Part shown: piece by piece, positions 12,801 through 24,800 of the stretch | How the letters are laid out: each line of letters begins with the position of its first letter | Numbering within the stretch: the first letter of the stretch is position 1 | Assembly: GCA_013399875.1 (NCBI GenBank) | Contig: VXAZ01006215.1 | Span: 558,001 to 622,000 of the forward strand | DNA: 64,000 nucleotides | Source of the DNA: Gymnorhina tibicen | Lineage: Eukaryota; Chordata; Aves; Passeriformes; Artamidae | Direction of reading: 5' to 3' | The notes under the pieces: generated by a model | Database searches by the model: none | The model's input: only the letters and a program-made list of their open reading frames with translations | What the model was told of the DNA's origin: nothing | Program-made: the position numbers and the translations under genes

Positions 12801-15800
12801 GTGGCTCACCCAAGTGGTTAGCAGGGTGGTGAGCTCTGACAAAGCAGCTGGAAGGATGGGAATGAGCAGGCTGGAGGTGGCGGGGATGTCTGGAAGGGTT
12901 GCTGGGGCTGAGCGCGTGCGGCGCGTGCCTCAGCTGTGGCAGGAGAAGACGTGACCTGCTCCCTGCAGGAGAGCCACCGTGCGGTGCGGGAGGTGGCAGG
13001 CGCTGCCCTGGTGCGGTCTGACACAGTCTTGACCTTTTCCGTTGTCCCGTTTTCCGCCTGTGCCCAGACACGTGGGAGGTGCCGTTTGAGGAGATCTCGG
13101 AGCTGCAGTGGCTGGGCAGCGGGGCGCAGGGAGCCGTCTTCCTGGGGAAGTTCCGGGCCGAGGAGGTGGCCATCAAGAAAGTGAGGGATCAGAACGAGAC
13201 GGACATCAAGCACCTGCGGAAGCTCAAGCATCCCAACATCATCGCCTTCAAGTAGGTTGTGACCCTTGTCAGGAGCTTTGTCCAGGCAAGAGCCATTTGC
13301 TCAAGGTCTCTGGGAAGGTTTTTACAATCCAGGAGCTCAGCTGTGTCTGGGACAAAGTGGTGGTCGCCCTTCCTGTCCAGCTGTCTGTCTGCTGCTCCTC
13401 ACTGTGTGTTCTCTTTGACAGGGGGGTTTGCACCCAGGCCCCGTGCTACTGCATCATCATGGAGTACTGTGCCCACGGGCAGCTCTACGAGGTCCTGCGG
13501 GCCGGCAGGAAGGTCACCCCGCGGCTGCTGGTGGACTGGTCCACGGGGATTGCCAGCGGCATGAACTACCTGCACCTCCACAAAATCATCCATCGAGACC
13601 TCAAGTCACCAAAGTGAGTCTCAGCTGCTTAAACGTCCCTTAGTTTGGGTTCCTCAAGTCGCCAAATTGTTTCAACCCCAGTTGTGGTTCTTCAGGTCAT
13701 CAAAGTGACTCTCAGATGCTTAAACATCTCCCAGGTGGGGATGCCTATTTTTTCCTTTTCTTGAGAAATAGTTTAAAGTTTGGTCAAAAGGCTCTACTAT
13801 TTCTTCCCCCATGCTGACTCAAAACTAATGAGAGTGAAGCTATTGCAATTTGCTGGCACTTAAGGAGAGTGGAAATTCTATCTGTATCTTCCATGATAAA
13901 TAGCAGTCAGGAAATATTTAATGATTTAATGATACCTGGTCTTTCTGTAAAGTGGGATATTCTGTTGCCTCCTGCCTTTTTATTTTTCCTTCTTATTCTC
14001 CTGTTATTTCCCTGGTTTCCCGGAATGTGTCTTCCTCATTTCTCTGTTGCTTTCTGACTAAAATGTTCTGGCTTCTTTATATTCTTATTCCCTAGATGTT
14101 TATCACTTCTTTAGCCTGTGACAGTGCATTAAGATAATGCTTTTAGATGATTTACAGCACAGTTTAAGGTACAGCTTTGCCTCTGAATCCTCAGTTACTT
14201 GTTAATTTGCAGTTTTATTGAGATTGATTTTTGACTCATAGCATTCAGAAATGCATTTGAGGCACAAAGCACAGCCACCCAAAAGACAGTGAGAGCCTTT
14301 ATTGCGGAAAATACAAAATCTTTTCTTTTGCACTGCACTTGTGAGCAGCATGGCCTCATCAACCGGTGGTGTTGATTAAGAAGGGATTTACTCCAGTGGC
14401 TGTTGTGGTACAAGAAAAATTACAAAATGCTGACTTCTTTTTTTTTTCCCCCTTCTCCAGTGTTTTGGTTACACACACAGATGCAGTGAAGATTTCAGAT
14501 TTTGGTACGTCGAAGGAGCTCAGCGATAAAAGCACCAAGATGTCCTTTGCGGGGACAGTGGCGTGGATGGCCCCGGAGGTGATCCGGAACGAGCCTGTCT
14601 CTGAGAAGGTGGACATCTGGTGAGTCGTGTTCATGGTCAAGCCTTTCACCTTCTGTTCAGTCACTTGGTTTCCCAGCACTTTCCATGTCCTTTCCTCATC
14701 CTGTGCCTGAGCATGGTTTCCTCTGTGGTGGGCTGTTCCTTTTTCCTGCTGCCTGGTGCCCTGAGCTTTGGTGGGCTCTGGAGGAAAGGGAAAGGACACA
14801 GGTGTGCTGGCTGTGTGCTGACCTGCAGGTTCCAGCTGAGGCTCAGTGCAGACAGTCTGTGTCTTGCAGGAAGCAAACGCAGAAATTCTTCCCTGTGTCG
14901 TTATTCAGCCCAGAGCTTTCTCCCCGTGCTGTGTTCAGGGCCTCCTCAGCAGCCTCCACAGCCAGGGTGGTTTTCCATCGCTTCTGGCCCTCTCCAGGGC
15001 CACGCTGGAGCTGTGGGGAGGCCCCTGCTCTGCTCCCCACCCCCTTGTGCTTCCTGCACACCGGGCTGGCTGCTGTATGTGCAGCCCCAGGATTACAGTC
15101 TAGTGGATCCAATCCTGGATCCAAGAGGGAGGAAACCAGGATAGGTTGTAAGAGTTTAGGAACCTGTTTCCATCCATGTGAAACATGCTCTCTGTCCAAA
15201 GGAACACAAGGAAAGGTTCAGTCTCTGTGCTATTAAAAATGCTCGAGAGGGCTCAGCCTTGGAGTTCCTTTGGGAAGCCTCTCCACAGGTTTCAGAGCCC
15301 TCAAGGGAACTGCATCTCTGTTTCTGCCTCATTATTTCTGCATATTAAATGTCAGCAGCCAGGACAAATGCCCTTCTCCCTGCTTTACAGCCAGGAGGGA
15401 TTTTGCTTCCTGTGGTTTTTCAGCTTCAGATGCTGTCCCTTCCCTGGCAGGGCAGGGAGCTGCCGGACAAAGCCACGGGTGGTCCAGGGGCAGTGGAGTC
15501 AGACAGGAGCTGCTGCTGGAGTCCAGGCTTGGGCCTGGGCTTGACCAGAAGGGCAAGGTTTCCTGCAGGGAAGGTGCTGTAACAGAAGAGCTGTGGTGTG
15601 CAGCTGCTCTCGTGCCCACGGTGTCCTGCGTGTTTGGTTTGGATGTCCAGGCCACAGCACAGCCGGCTCCTCTGGGAGGAACACTTGGGTTGTTCTGGAA
15701 AGAGAACACACCCAGCATTTGTCTGCTGAGCCCCTCCCTTTGAATCACGGGATTGTGAGGATGAGTGGTGCTGGATTTCCACCCTTGGCGTTCTGTCCTT

Positions 15801-18800
15801 TAGAGTGGTTTATGTTCAGGAATATTTCATGGAACATCCTGTCCAGTAAAACCTTTGCTCCTTCCCTCAGTGACTTGGAGATGTTGCCCTTTGGTGCCAG
15901 TTCCTCTGGAGTTCACAACAGTGGTGATGGCTCAGACTCTTCCTTGCCATCCATTCCTCCCTCAAGATAAATAAAAATGATGTTCATGAATGCTGCCAGC
16001 AAATGAGAACAGTTCCTGTGCTGCTTACATGTCTGCTCTCTCTCATCTTTAACAGCATGCAGAAAAAGAAATCTATAATCTTATCAGGAGTCTTGAAAAT
16101 CCTTTGTCAGTTCTTAGTCATAACAAAGATGAAACCAGATGAGCTTTCCCTGGTAGTTTGTCCAACCTCCTGGATCCCTGCTTTCCTGCAGCCCACAAAA
16201 AGGGTTTTTGAGGCCAAAAATACTCAAATTCTGCTTGTTTGTTGGGGTTTTTTTTCACATGATTTGAAGCCAGTGGGCTTTGAAAGTGCAGTGTTTTTCA
16301 CATGAAGTTGTTTCCTGACTGGTGGCTGTTCAGACCTGATAGCTTGTCTCTTAGAAGTTCTTCTGTACTGAATAAGAGCAGCTGGATATTGGTACAAGCC
16401 AGAAACAGAAACACCATTCTCACCTTTCACCTGGCTGCAGCCTCCAGCTTGGCAGGGTCGGTGTCCCCAGAGGGATGGGACATGGAGTAAGGTGGCAGGT
16501 CTGGCTTGGAAATGGAGATGGTTGTGCCTCACCTGGATCCCAGCCCAGTTGTTGATGTGCAGGAACAGTGGTGGTGGTTCTCAGCAGCATTTTGTTTACC
16601 TCTGTATTGACTGGTTTGGTGTTTCTTTGGTGTTTTATTGGGTGATGATTGTATACAAAATGAATGTTTGCTGTTAAAATTAAGGTTTTGGTTCTTTCTG
16701 GTCACCTTGCTAAGGAAGAGAAGCAAAGTGAGTTTTCTTACCTACATCTTTCAGTTCTTCTAGGAGGTTCTTTCCCAGACTGAGTTCTCTTAATTAATTT
16801 TTTTTTGCTTTATCCTTCCTTTCTTCAGAACAAAAGGAATATCAGATGAGACCTCATGTGCTTTTGGTACTGACAGTTATGCAAGTAGCATTTGTTTCCT
16901 AATTTCTGTGTTGCAGTAGTTGTAGTGCTGAGTCTCAAACCTTGAAACTCCTACCTGGGACCACAGGTAACAGCAGAGGGAGCCTTTAGTCAGGGAAAAG
17001 AAAACAAAACCAGTTAAATGAAATGTAAAAAAGCCACAGAACCTTTGTTGTGTTGTGTCTGTAAGACACTTGTCAGTCTGTGCAGTAGTCAAGCATCTGT
17101 TCTTACCAGCAAGAACAGTCCAAAGTCTGTCTGAGAGTAGACTTTGGAGTCTTTTCATTTAACAGAAGCAAGACTTAATCTGTACAGAAAATGTGCTTTC
17201 AGGATCTTTAAAATCTCACAAAGAAGCAGGAGAGGGTGGGTGAAAACCCATGTGGTTTTGTGCTCAGCCCTGTGCTGGAGCAGAGGAGTTACCCGGTGTG
17301 TTAAAAACCTCTGTTGCACCGACTTGCAGTTTCAGACCAGACACCCCTATTTCCCTGTTTTACCAATGTTTTTTTTCAAGCTCCAGATATTTCTGTTAAC
17401 AGCTTCTGTGTGAACTCGATTCATCCTGATTTATTTCTTCGTCAGGTCATTTGGGGTGGTTTTGTGGGAGCTGCTCACGGGAGAGATTCCCTACAAGGAT
17501 GTGGACTCTTCGGCCATCATTTGGGGAGTGGGCAGTAACAGCCTCCACCTTCCCGTCCCTTCCACCTGCCCAGATGGCTTCAAAATCCTCATGAAGCAAA
17601 CCTGGTAAGTGCCTGAACCCCACACAGCACAGAGCTAGGGCTGGCTCCCAGCAAAACCTGTGAAAGTCAGGAGAAAAAAAATCTGTGAACACCTGTGAAT
17701 GTGGAGGCCGGAGCAGAGGGCTCTTAGACACTCTCACACTTGTCCTGAGAGCAATAAGTTTTAACATTTTGGATTCTGCTTCTTTGTGGCAGCAGGCTTG
17801 GACCCCAGGACATCTTCAGGAGCCTTCACAGAGGGTGTTGCTTTGCTGTAGCAAAGTAAGGGATAAAAGGTGGCTCTGTGGGAAGGCAAAAGGAGCTGGA
17901 AGGAAAGTAGGGGTAAAATTCCTTGAGGCCACACCCAGAGTGAAGGGAACTGATTTTTCACTCAAACCCCTTTGTAAGCAACTGACTTTTGGACTGGACA
18001 AAGAGAAATGTGAGCTCTGTCTGGAACACGGATTTTCCGGGTTCAGATATGGAAAATGCTGTCACTTTCCTCCATGTACCAGATCAGAGTTGAAATTCTT
18101 TGTCTTGGGTTTCATTAATGCTTTGTCTTTGTAATTACATCTTGACACAGTGTAAAGGGTCTCCAGCATTTTCCCACTCCGTGGGTTTTAGCAGCCATTC
18201 TCCCCATGGCACAGAGGGGAAAACAGGCCAGAGCATGTGTGGATCTCTCCCAGTGGCTGTGTACCCTGAGCTGCAGCAGTCGGGCTGTGGCAGCTTGTGC
18301 GGCTCGGTGCCACAGAGAGTACCTACGAACACTTGTATCCCCACCTAGTGGAAGGAGGTGGTTGGTAGGGGAGAGGAGGCTCAAGAAGCTGCTCTTGCCC
18401 TCTGCAAAGTGGATTCAGTCCTGAAACTCAAGTGCTGGTCCTTTTTGTCAAAAATCCGAATGTTTTTGTACTTGTCTGTGATCCTAAGGGCTGTTCAGTG
18501 CACTGCAGTATCAGGCATGTGCTGTGTGACAGCTCACAGACCTTTACTGCTTAGAAGCACCCTGAATGTAAGTTTTCATTTCTACCAGATTGAGTCTTCC
18601 TATTACCAAATTTGGAAATTGAGGGGACAACAAACCAAAGTATGTTTCTTCTTGACAAGAAAGTTAGGATAGAAACTGAAACTGTTCCTATCTTTCACTC
18701 TGTAGTCACATTTTCTGGTCTTAAACATTTTGCACCTCTTTTGTTTCTTCTTCATCACAAACCACCTCTAGCACAATTAAATTGTATTCAGCAGAAGAAA

Positions 18801-21800
18801 ACCAGAAAAGCTCCTTTGCTCTAACCTGTCAGCTGCTTGGTTCAGAGAACAGGATCTAGCAACACCCTTTCAGAAGGGCAGGAGAGGCTGGCAGTGCCCA
18901 TCCCTCACCCACCCCTGGCTGTTTCTGTTTTGTTTCAGGCAGAGCAAGCCCCGGAACCGTCCGTCCTTCCGGCAGACGCTGATGCACCTGGATATCGCCT
19001 CTGCTGATGTGCTGGCTACTCCTCAGGAAACCTACTTCAAATCCCAGGTAACTGGGGAAAGGCTGGAGCCTGTGAGTGCTGGAATTAGCTCCAAGGATCT
19101 GATTTGGAGGGTGCATTGAGTAGAACAAGTCTGGATCCATGATTTCAGTTTGATTCTTGGGGAGGAGTAACCTGATGGGTGTTTGAAAATCTTTCACCCA
19201 AACTTTCCCAAGCTGAGACTTCTGCTGCAGGAACCGGGGCTTCAAGGGGCAAATAGAGTATCATCCTAGACAGGCATCATCACAGAGCTTTCCAAATAGT
19301 GAGCCTTTCTACTTATTTTCACTGCCAAATGGAAAAGGAAAGAAAATGTTCTCTTAAAGAGAGAACATTTAAAGAACTCTAGGAATTAAAAAACATTAAA
19401 AAGAACTCTAGGAATTAAAAAAATATTTCTTAGAAAATGCATATATGTTTTAAATTCTCTATTTGGAGCACAATATTGTAAATACCATTTGAAAGTGCTG
19501 GCACTAAATGTGCTGCAGTGTTGTTACCCAAAATAATTCAGCTAACAAAAATACGTTCTCAACCCAAAGCTGTAATTTTCTGCACACACAAAGAACATTG
19601 CCCAAGAGTTTTTCTGTGGTGCACCTACAGATCCCAATTCTTTGTAAATAGCTAAAAGTAAATTGCCTTCCTAGGCTGAATGGAGAGAAGAAGTGAAGAA
19701 ACATTTTGAGAAAATTAAAAGTGAAGGAACTTGTATCCACCGGCTGGATGAAGAATTGATTCGCCGTCGAAGAGAAGAGCTGAGGTCTGTTTGCTGTTCC
19801 CATCCAGCCTTCCCTTCCCAGCTAAATGAGCCCTCAGCTTGTCCTCACAGGGCCTCCTGCTCCAGCCCCTGACTCTTTTTATTCTCCTTTTGTACTGAGG
19901 TTCCCAAAACAGGACCCAGGATTCCTGGTGGTATAAATTTGGGCAGCCTAAATTCCTTGTGAACCCAGAAACCGAAATTCCCATGGGCGTGGCCTAGGCC
20001 GTGAGCACTGCTCGGCTGATGGGAAGCTGGAGAGAAGCAGTGGGACCCGTCCCTGCTCTTGGGCAGTCTCAACAGTTTGCTCCAGACAAGGTGGCAAAGG
20101 CTTGTGTGTTTCCCGGGGAGTGTTTCTGCCTGAGATTCGGTGTTTGTGATAACAGCACTGATGCAGACACAGCCATCTCCGAGGGAAATCCATCCTGAGG
20201 CTGGCTGTGAGCTTTCTCTGCCCTGATCTTTTCTTTGGGTTAGTTATGCCACAGAAGTGAACATGCTTCATATAACCAGCCCACTGAAACACATTTTGAA
20301 CATTGGACCAACTTAAAAAATGAAAGCAGAAGGTTTATTTAAAGGAGGGAAAGTGTTTCCTCCTGTGATATGAATTTGCAAATACAGTTGACAGAGAAAC
20401 ATAAAACTCTAAGAAGCAGTTCTGTGTCAAACCAAAGGGGCCCTTGGCCAGGCAATTTGATGCAGTGGTTGTTCAGTGTTCCCTGTCCCCAGGGAGCTTT
20501 GGGTGGTCACATCTCTCAGCTGTACTGGAGCTGTGGGGACACCCTGCTGTTAATGAAATACAGACACATGACTTCTTTCCTGTTTCTGCAGAGGCTGGTT
20601 TAGCCCCTTCTCTGTGCAAACAGGATGATCAGGGCTTGGCCAGAGGGCTCCTGGGTGTGTGTGAGGCATTTGCAGCTCTTCTAGGGAGAAGTGTTGCCAC
20701 TCTTTCAAGGCTGTTAAACACTTTCTAAACCATAGCATGATTTATTGCTGTGTCAGGCTCTTAATCAATCATCACTCACTGTTAGCCGTATCTGGGGTTC
20801 AGTGCAGTAGAGCTGGCAAATTTGACTTTTAAAAGGCCTTTTCCTAAAGCACCTGTACTTTTCCTCATTCTCTTCTCTTGGTCCATGGAAGTCAGACTGG
20901 AATAAAGCCTTTTCTGCCTTTCAGACATGCATTAGATATCCGTGAGCACTACGAAAGGAAGCTGGAGCGAGCCAATAACCTGTACATGGAGCTCAGTGCT
21001 ATCATGCTGCAGCTGGAGGTGCGGGAGAAGGAGCTCATCAAGTACGTGTCTGGGGCTGGAGACTGTGCAGCGCTGGCAGTCTGCACATAGCTGAGCAGAA
21101 ACAGCGCTTCGTTTCTAAACTGGGTAGTGGCACCTGTAGATTTAGTGTCCCCTGACAAACTACAAAGGTTAGGGAATTGCTGGCCAGCAGGGAGAGATCC
21201 CTTTGGAGTGAATTCCTGCAGACCACTGTCAGTGGTTACTGACTGGGAGAAAGGCACCTTCCCTTTTGGTGCTGGCATCCTCTGGCCCATGTGTGAAGGG
21301 AATGGCAGTGCTGCTCCTGGACTGTGTGCCACGGCCCTGTCCCTGCTGCCTGCTGTCTGCAGAAGGAGTTGAGAAGCGTCCGTGTCCTTTCCAGCAGAGC
21401 AGGCTGTGTCGCACCCTGCCGTGACTGGGGATCGGGCACGCAGCGCGTTCCCTGCAGAGCCAGCTCCTGCCCGGTGGGAGCGGCGGTGGAGACAGAGACA
21501 ACTGATGTGGTTTTCTTGTTTTTTCTTCCCCTGATGTTTCAGGAGGGAACAAGCGGTGGAAAAGAAATACCCTGGGACTTACAAACGCCACCCAGTCAGA
21601 CCAATAATCCACCCCAACACAGTGGAGAAGTTGATGAAGAGGAAAGGAGTCTCCCATAAACCGGGCAGCCAGACCAAACGGTGAGAAGGAACAACCCAGT
21701 CCTGTGCCAGAGCCAGTGGTAGATCCCCACTGGGATGAGCAGGCAGTTCCTTCCCTTTGAGCCTGGTGAAATGCAGGGTGGGACAACAGCGTGTTCACAC

Positions 21801-24800
21801 TTGGGCCTGGTCTGATCCTCAGAACCATAATTGTTTAATTATCTTAAGGTGAAAGGGATGAATCCTGCCATCCCTCCCACCTGGGCAGCTCTCTGGAACC
21901 ACAGAATCACAGGATGTGTTGGTTGAATGAATGAATTGTTGGTTCATGTGATTTTTGAGCAGGTGATGGTGCTTGGACAGGAGGTATCTCTTGTGTTTTC
22001 TCAAATTCCTAACTGTCTGAGTACTTAGATCGTCCTTGACTTGGATGGGAATAAGCAGGGCAAGGGATTGTGGAAATCAGCCAGGCCTCAGGAAGGATGG
22101 ATTCATTGTTGAGGAATTAATTTGGGATTTGAGATTTGGGAATTCATGCTGTCCTTTCAGTTATTTTTCTTCTGCATGACTTTTAGATAGGGAGATTATT
22201 TTTTTCTAGAGGAGTTCTCTTAGCCTTTACTTTTTTGGGGATTTCCAGGAGTTAGTCCTGATTACCAGTGAATAATCACTTCTGAATTAATATCCCCACA
22301 TGGCTCTGAGATGAGCAGCCTGATCACCACCATTGTACATGCACAGAGTGAGAGTCATGCTCTACCCCAAGGTCCTGGCAGGGAGCTATTTTGGGAGAGA
22401 ACATCAAAATAAGAGCGGAAAAGGAGAGCGTGTGACAGCTATTGGAAAAAACAGCAAGAAGGGAACGTAGAGCAGGGTGGGCTGAATGGAAAGGACATCG
22501 AGTGGAGAGAATCACAGGGACCAAAATGCAGGAGTCAAGCAGCTGAAGGGGAGGGCGGCCTGTAGATTTTAGGAAGCAGAGTGTGCTTTTGGCTCCAGCT
22601 GCCTCTTCATCCTGGCTCCGGGCCGGTGTCACTTCTTTGTTTGTGGCTTGACGTGTACCTTCCTCTCTCTGTCTCCCAGGCCAGACCTACTGAAGTCAGA
22701 GGGCATACCCAGCACAGAAGCAGCATCCAATGGGTCCCCAGTCTCAGGAAGTCCCAAGATGTCAACCCTGAGTGGCAAAAGCCGGTACCGCAGCAAGCCC
22801 CGGCACCGCCGGGGGAACAGCAAAGGCAGCTACAATGAATTTGCAGGGATCTTGAAAAACCAGCCGGCGCCGGACGATGCCNCTCGCGGCTGCACGCCCA
22901 CGGGCAGGACATCGCCACCTGCGCCAACAACCTGCGCTACTTCGGCCCCGCGGCCGCGCTGCGCAGCCCCCTCAGCAACCACGCCCAGCGCCGCATGTCC
23001 GGCTCCAGCCCCGACCTCATCTCCACCGCCATGGAGGCCGACTGCCGCCGCGGCCTGGACGGCAAGGACGGCGCGGCCGAGCGCTGGGAGTGCTGCCGGC
23101 CGGATCCCTACGACCCCTGCCTGCAGTGCAGGGACGAGGACAGTGGCCAGGCACGGATGGCGTCCACTGACCCGGGGGGCGGCCGCCCCCAGTCCCCGGC
23201 CTCCGCGTCCCTCTACGAGAGCGCGCAGTTCATGGAGAAGCTGGAGGAGCAGGGCACGGCGGCGTCCGCCTTGGGCACTCCCCAGCACTTGGCTTCCTCA
23301 GGGCTGCCCTGCAAAGCGAGATCCCTCCAAAAGGTGAGGACAGAGCGCCGGGGTTCGAAGATGTGGTTTTGGTAGGGCCTGGTTCTGTTACGTGCAGTTT
23401 CGCCAATTTTGGTTTGAGTTGCAACTCGTTCTGCTGAATTTTTGGTGTTGAAACAGTCTCAAAATGCTTTCAAGCCTTTCTCCAAAGGAAGGCGTAAATG
23501 CATTCTTTAAACTGTTCTGTAATACCCCGTGAGAGTTTCTTTGAGAATCTGTGGTGCTGCTGTGTCTCAGAGCAGAGCTTCAACATTTGCCGTGGTCTTG
23601 AGGACATCCCTTTTGCTACACCTGCCAGAAATTGTCCTCCTGCACTGAAAGTCAGAGTTCTCCTGTATTTTGTGAAGATTTTGCAAGAGTAAAAAAGAAG
23701 TTATGGCACAATTGTATAGAAACAGCTCTTTGTTCCTCCTGCTTCCATCCAGGTGGTGAGAGAAGTAGGAACCAGTCTGAGTTCAAAGAGCAGGAAAACT
23801 GGGCCTGGCTGGAAAAGTCAAGGAAAATAGCATCATTACCAGACCAAGAGCGTGGCTGGCCCCAGCATGAAGGGAGTGGGACCTTGTAAGACAAGGGGAT
23901 GGGATGAGATAAAGGCTGAATCTGAATGAGGGGCTGACAGGTTGGATAGGATAGGAGGAGACTGTAAAAAAACAACAGTGTGGGGGTAGATTTGGGTGGG
24001 AGAAGGAGAATAAAAGGCTCTGTGCTCACTGAGGTATGAAACAAATCCCAAGCTCTCCTAGCTGGTGAAACCCATTGGCAAAGGCTGTGCCATCCTCCAT
24101 CCTGCTCTGTTGATGGGCTGCGGTAGAAAAGGGTAAAGCCAAGAGTGCCAAATCAGCTCAGTAATTTATGTGGGCTTCCATGTGATACTAATTACTTGAT
24201 TTGCCTCCGTGAGAATCTGGAACGTTCTGTGCTCCATGCCTGCTAAAATACTCCAGTGTATTTCCCAGTCAGTCACTCCAGATTTGGGAATGGCAGCCTT
24301 GGGGCTGCCTGAAACAACATCCTGGTAAGATGATGTCTGAGTCAGTGTTCCTGACACACAGGCTGGTTTCTTGTCTAGATTCCTGCAGCCTCTTGGCACA
24401 GTGACTTTGTCCTGGGGAACCAAGGGTCAGCCATGTTTGAACCTCCCCAAACGTGACACCCTTTTTGTCCTTGTTTTCTGCCAGAGCGGGGACGAGTCGT
24501 CAGAAGAGGAGGAGGGCGAAGTCGACAGTGAAGTGGAGTTTCCTCGTAGACAAAGGTAAAAGGTCAATTCACTCTAATCTCTCTTTGGTGGCACAAGACT
24601 GAGGAGGAGAACTCTCACAGCAGCTGCACACCAGCACTGAAACTGGGGAAGGTGCTGGCAAAAGAACAGAATCCCATTCACTGTGTCCCATGCACCCTCA
24701 GCTGATCCCTCGTGTCCACTCGCTGTTCCAGCCCATCCTGAGATGTTCTCTCTGGCCCAGCTTTCCTGGGCAGGCTGGTTTTGGCACAACTTGATCACAC

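Larger units (their letters stand above)
6811..13067 (+). other. MAP3K13: MAP3K13 intron 1 (6.3 kb)
   Basis: This is the largest MAP3K13 intron seen. It holds two plus-strand CR1 fragments (9376-9697 and 11180-11472), a TA-rich low-complexity patch (about 7368-7455) and an AT-rich patch (about 11618-11690). Open frames inside it are CR1-derived or isolated. The block at 11730-12150 is somewhat GC-richer than its surroundings, but I see no convincing exon in it. Confidence 0.7.

Noticed and set aside
22830..23337. Open frames through the N in exon 10 (plus frame 22648-23337 and minus frame 23288-22830)
   Set aside because: After the N, only the frame with [17 protein letters not shown] and [14 protein letters not shown] matches LZK. 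The others are shadows of that GC-rich exon.
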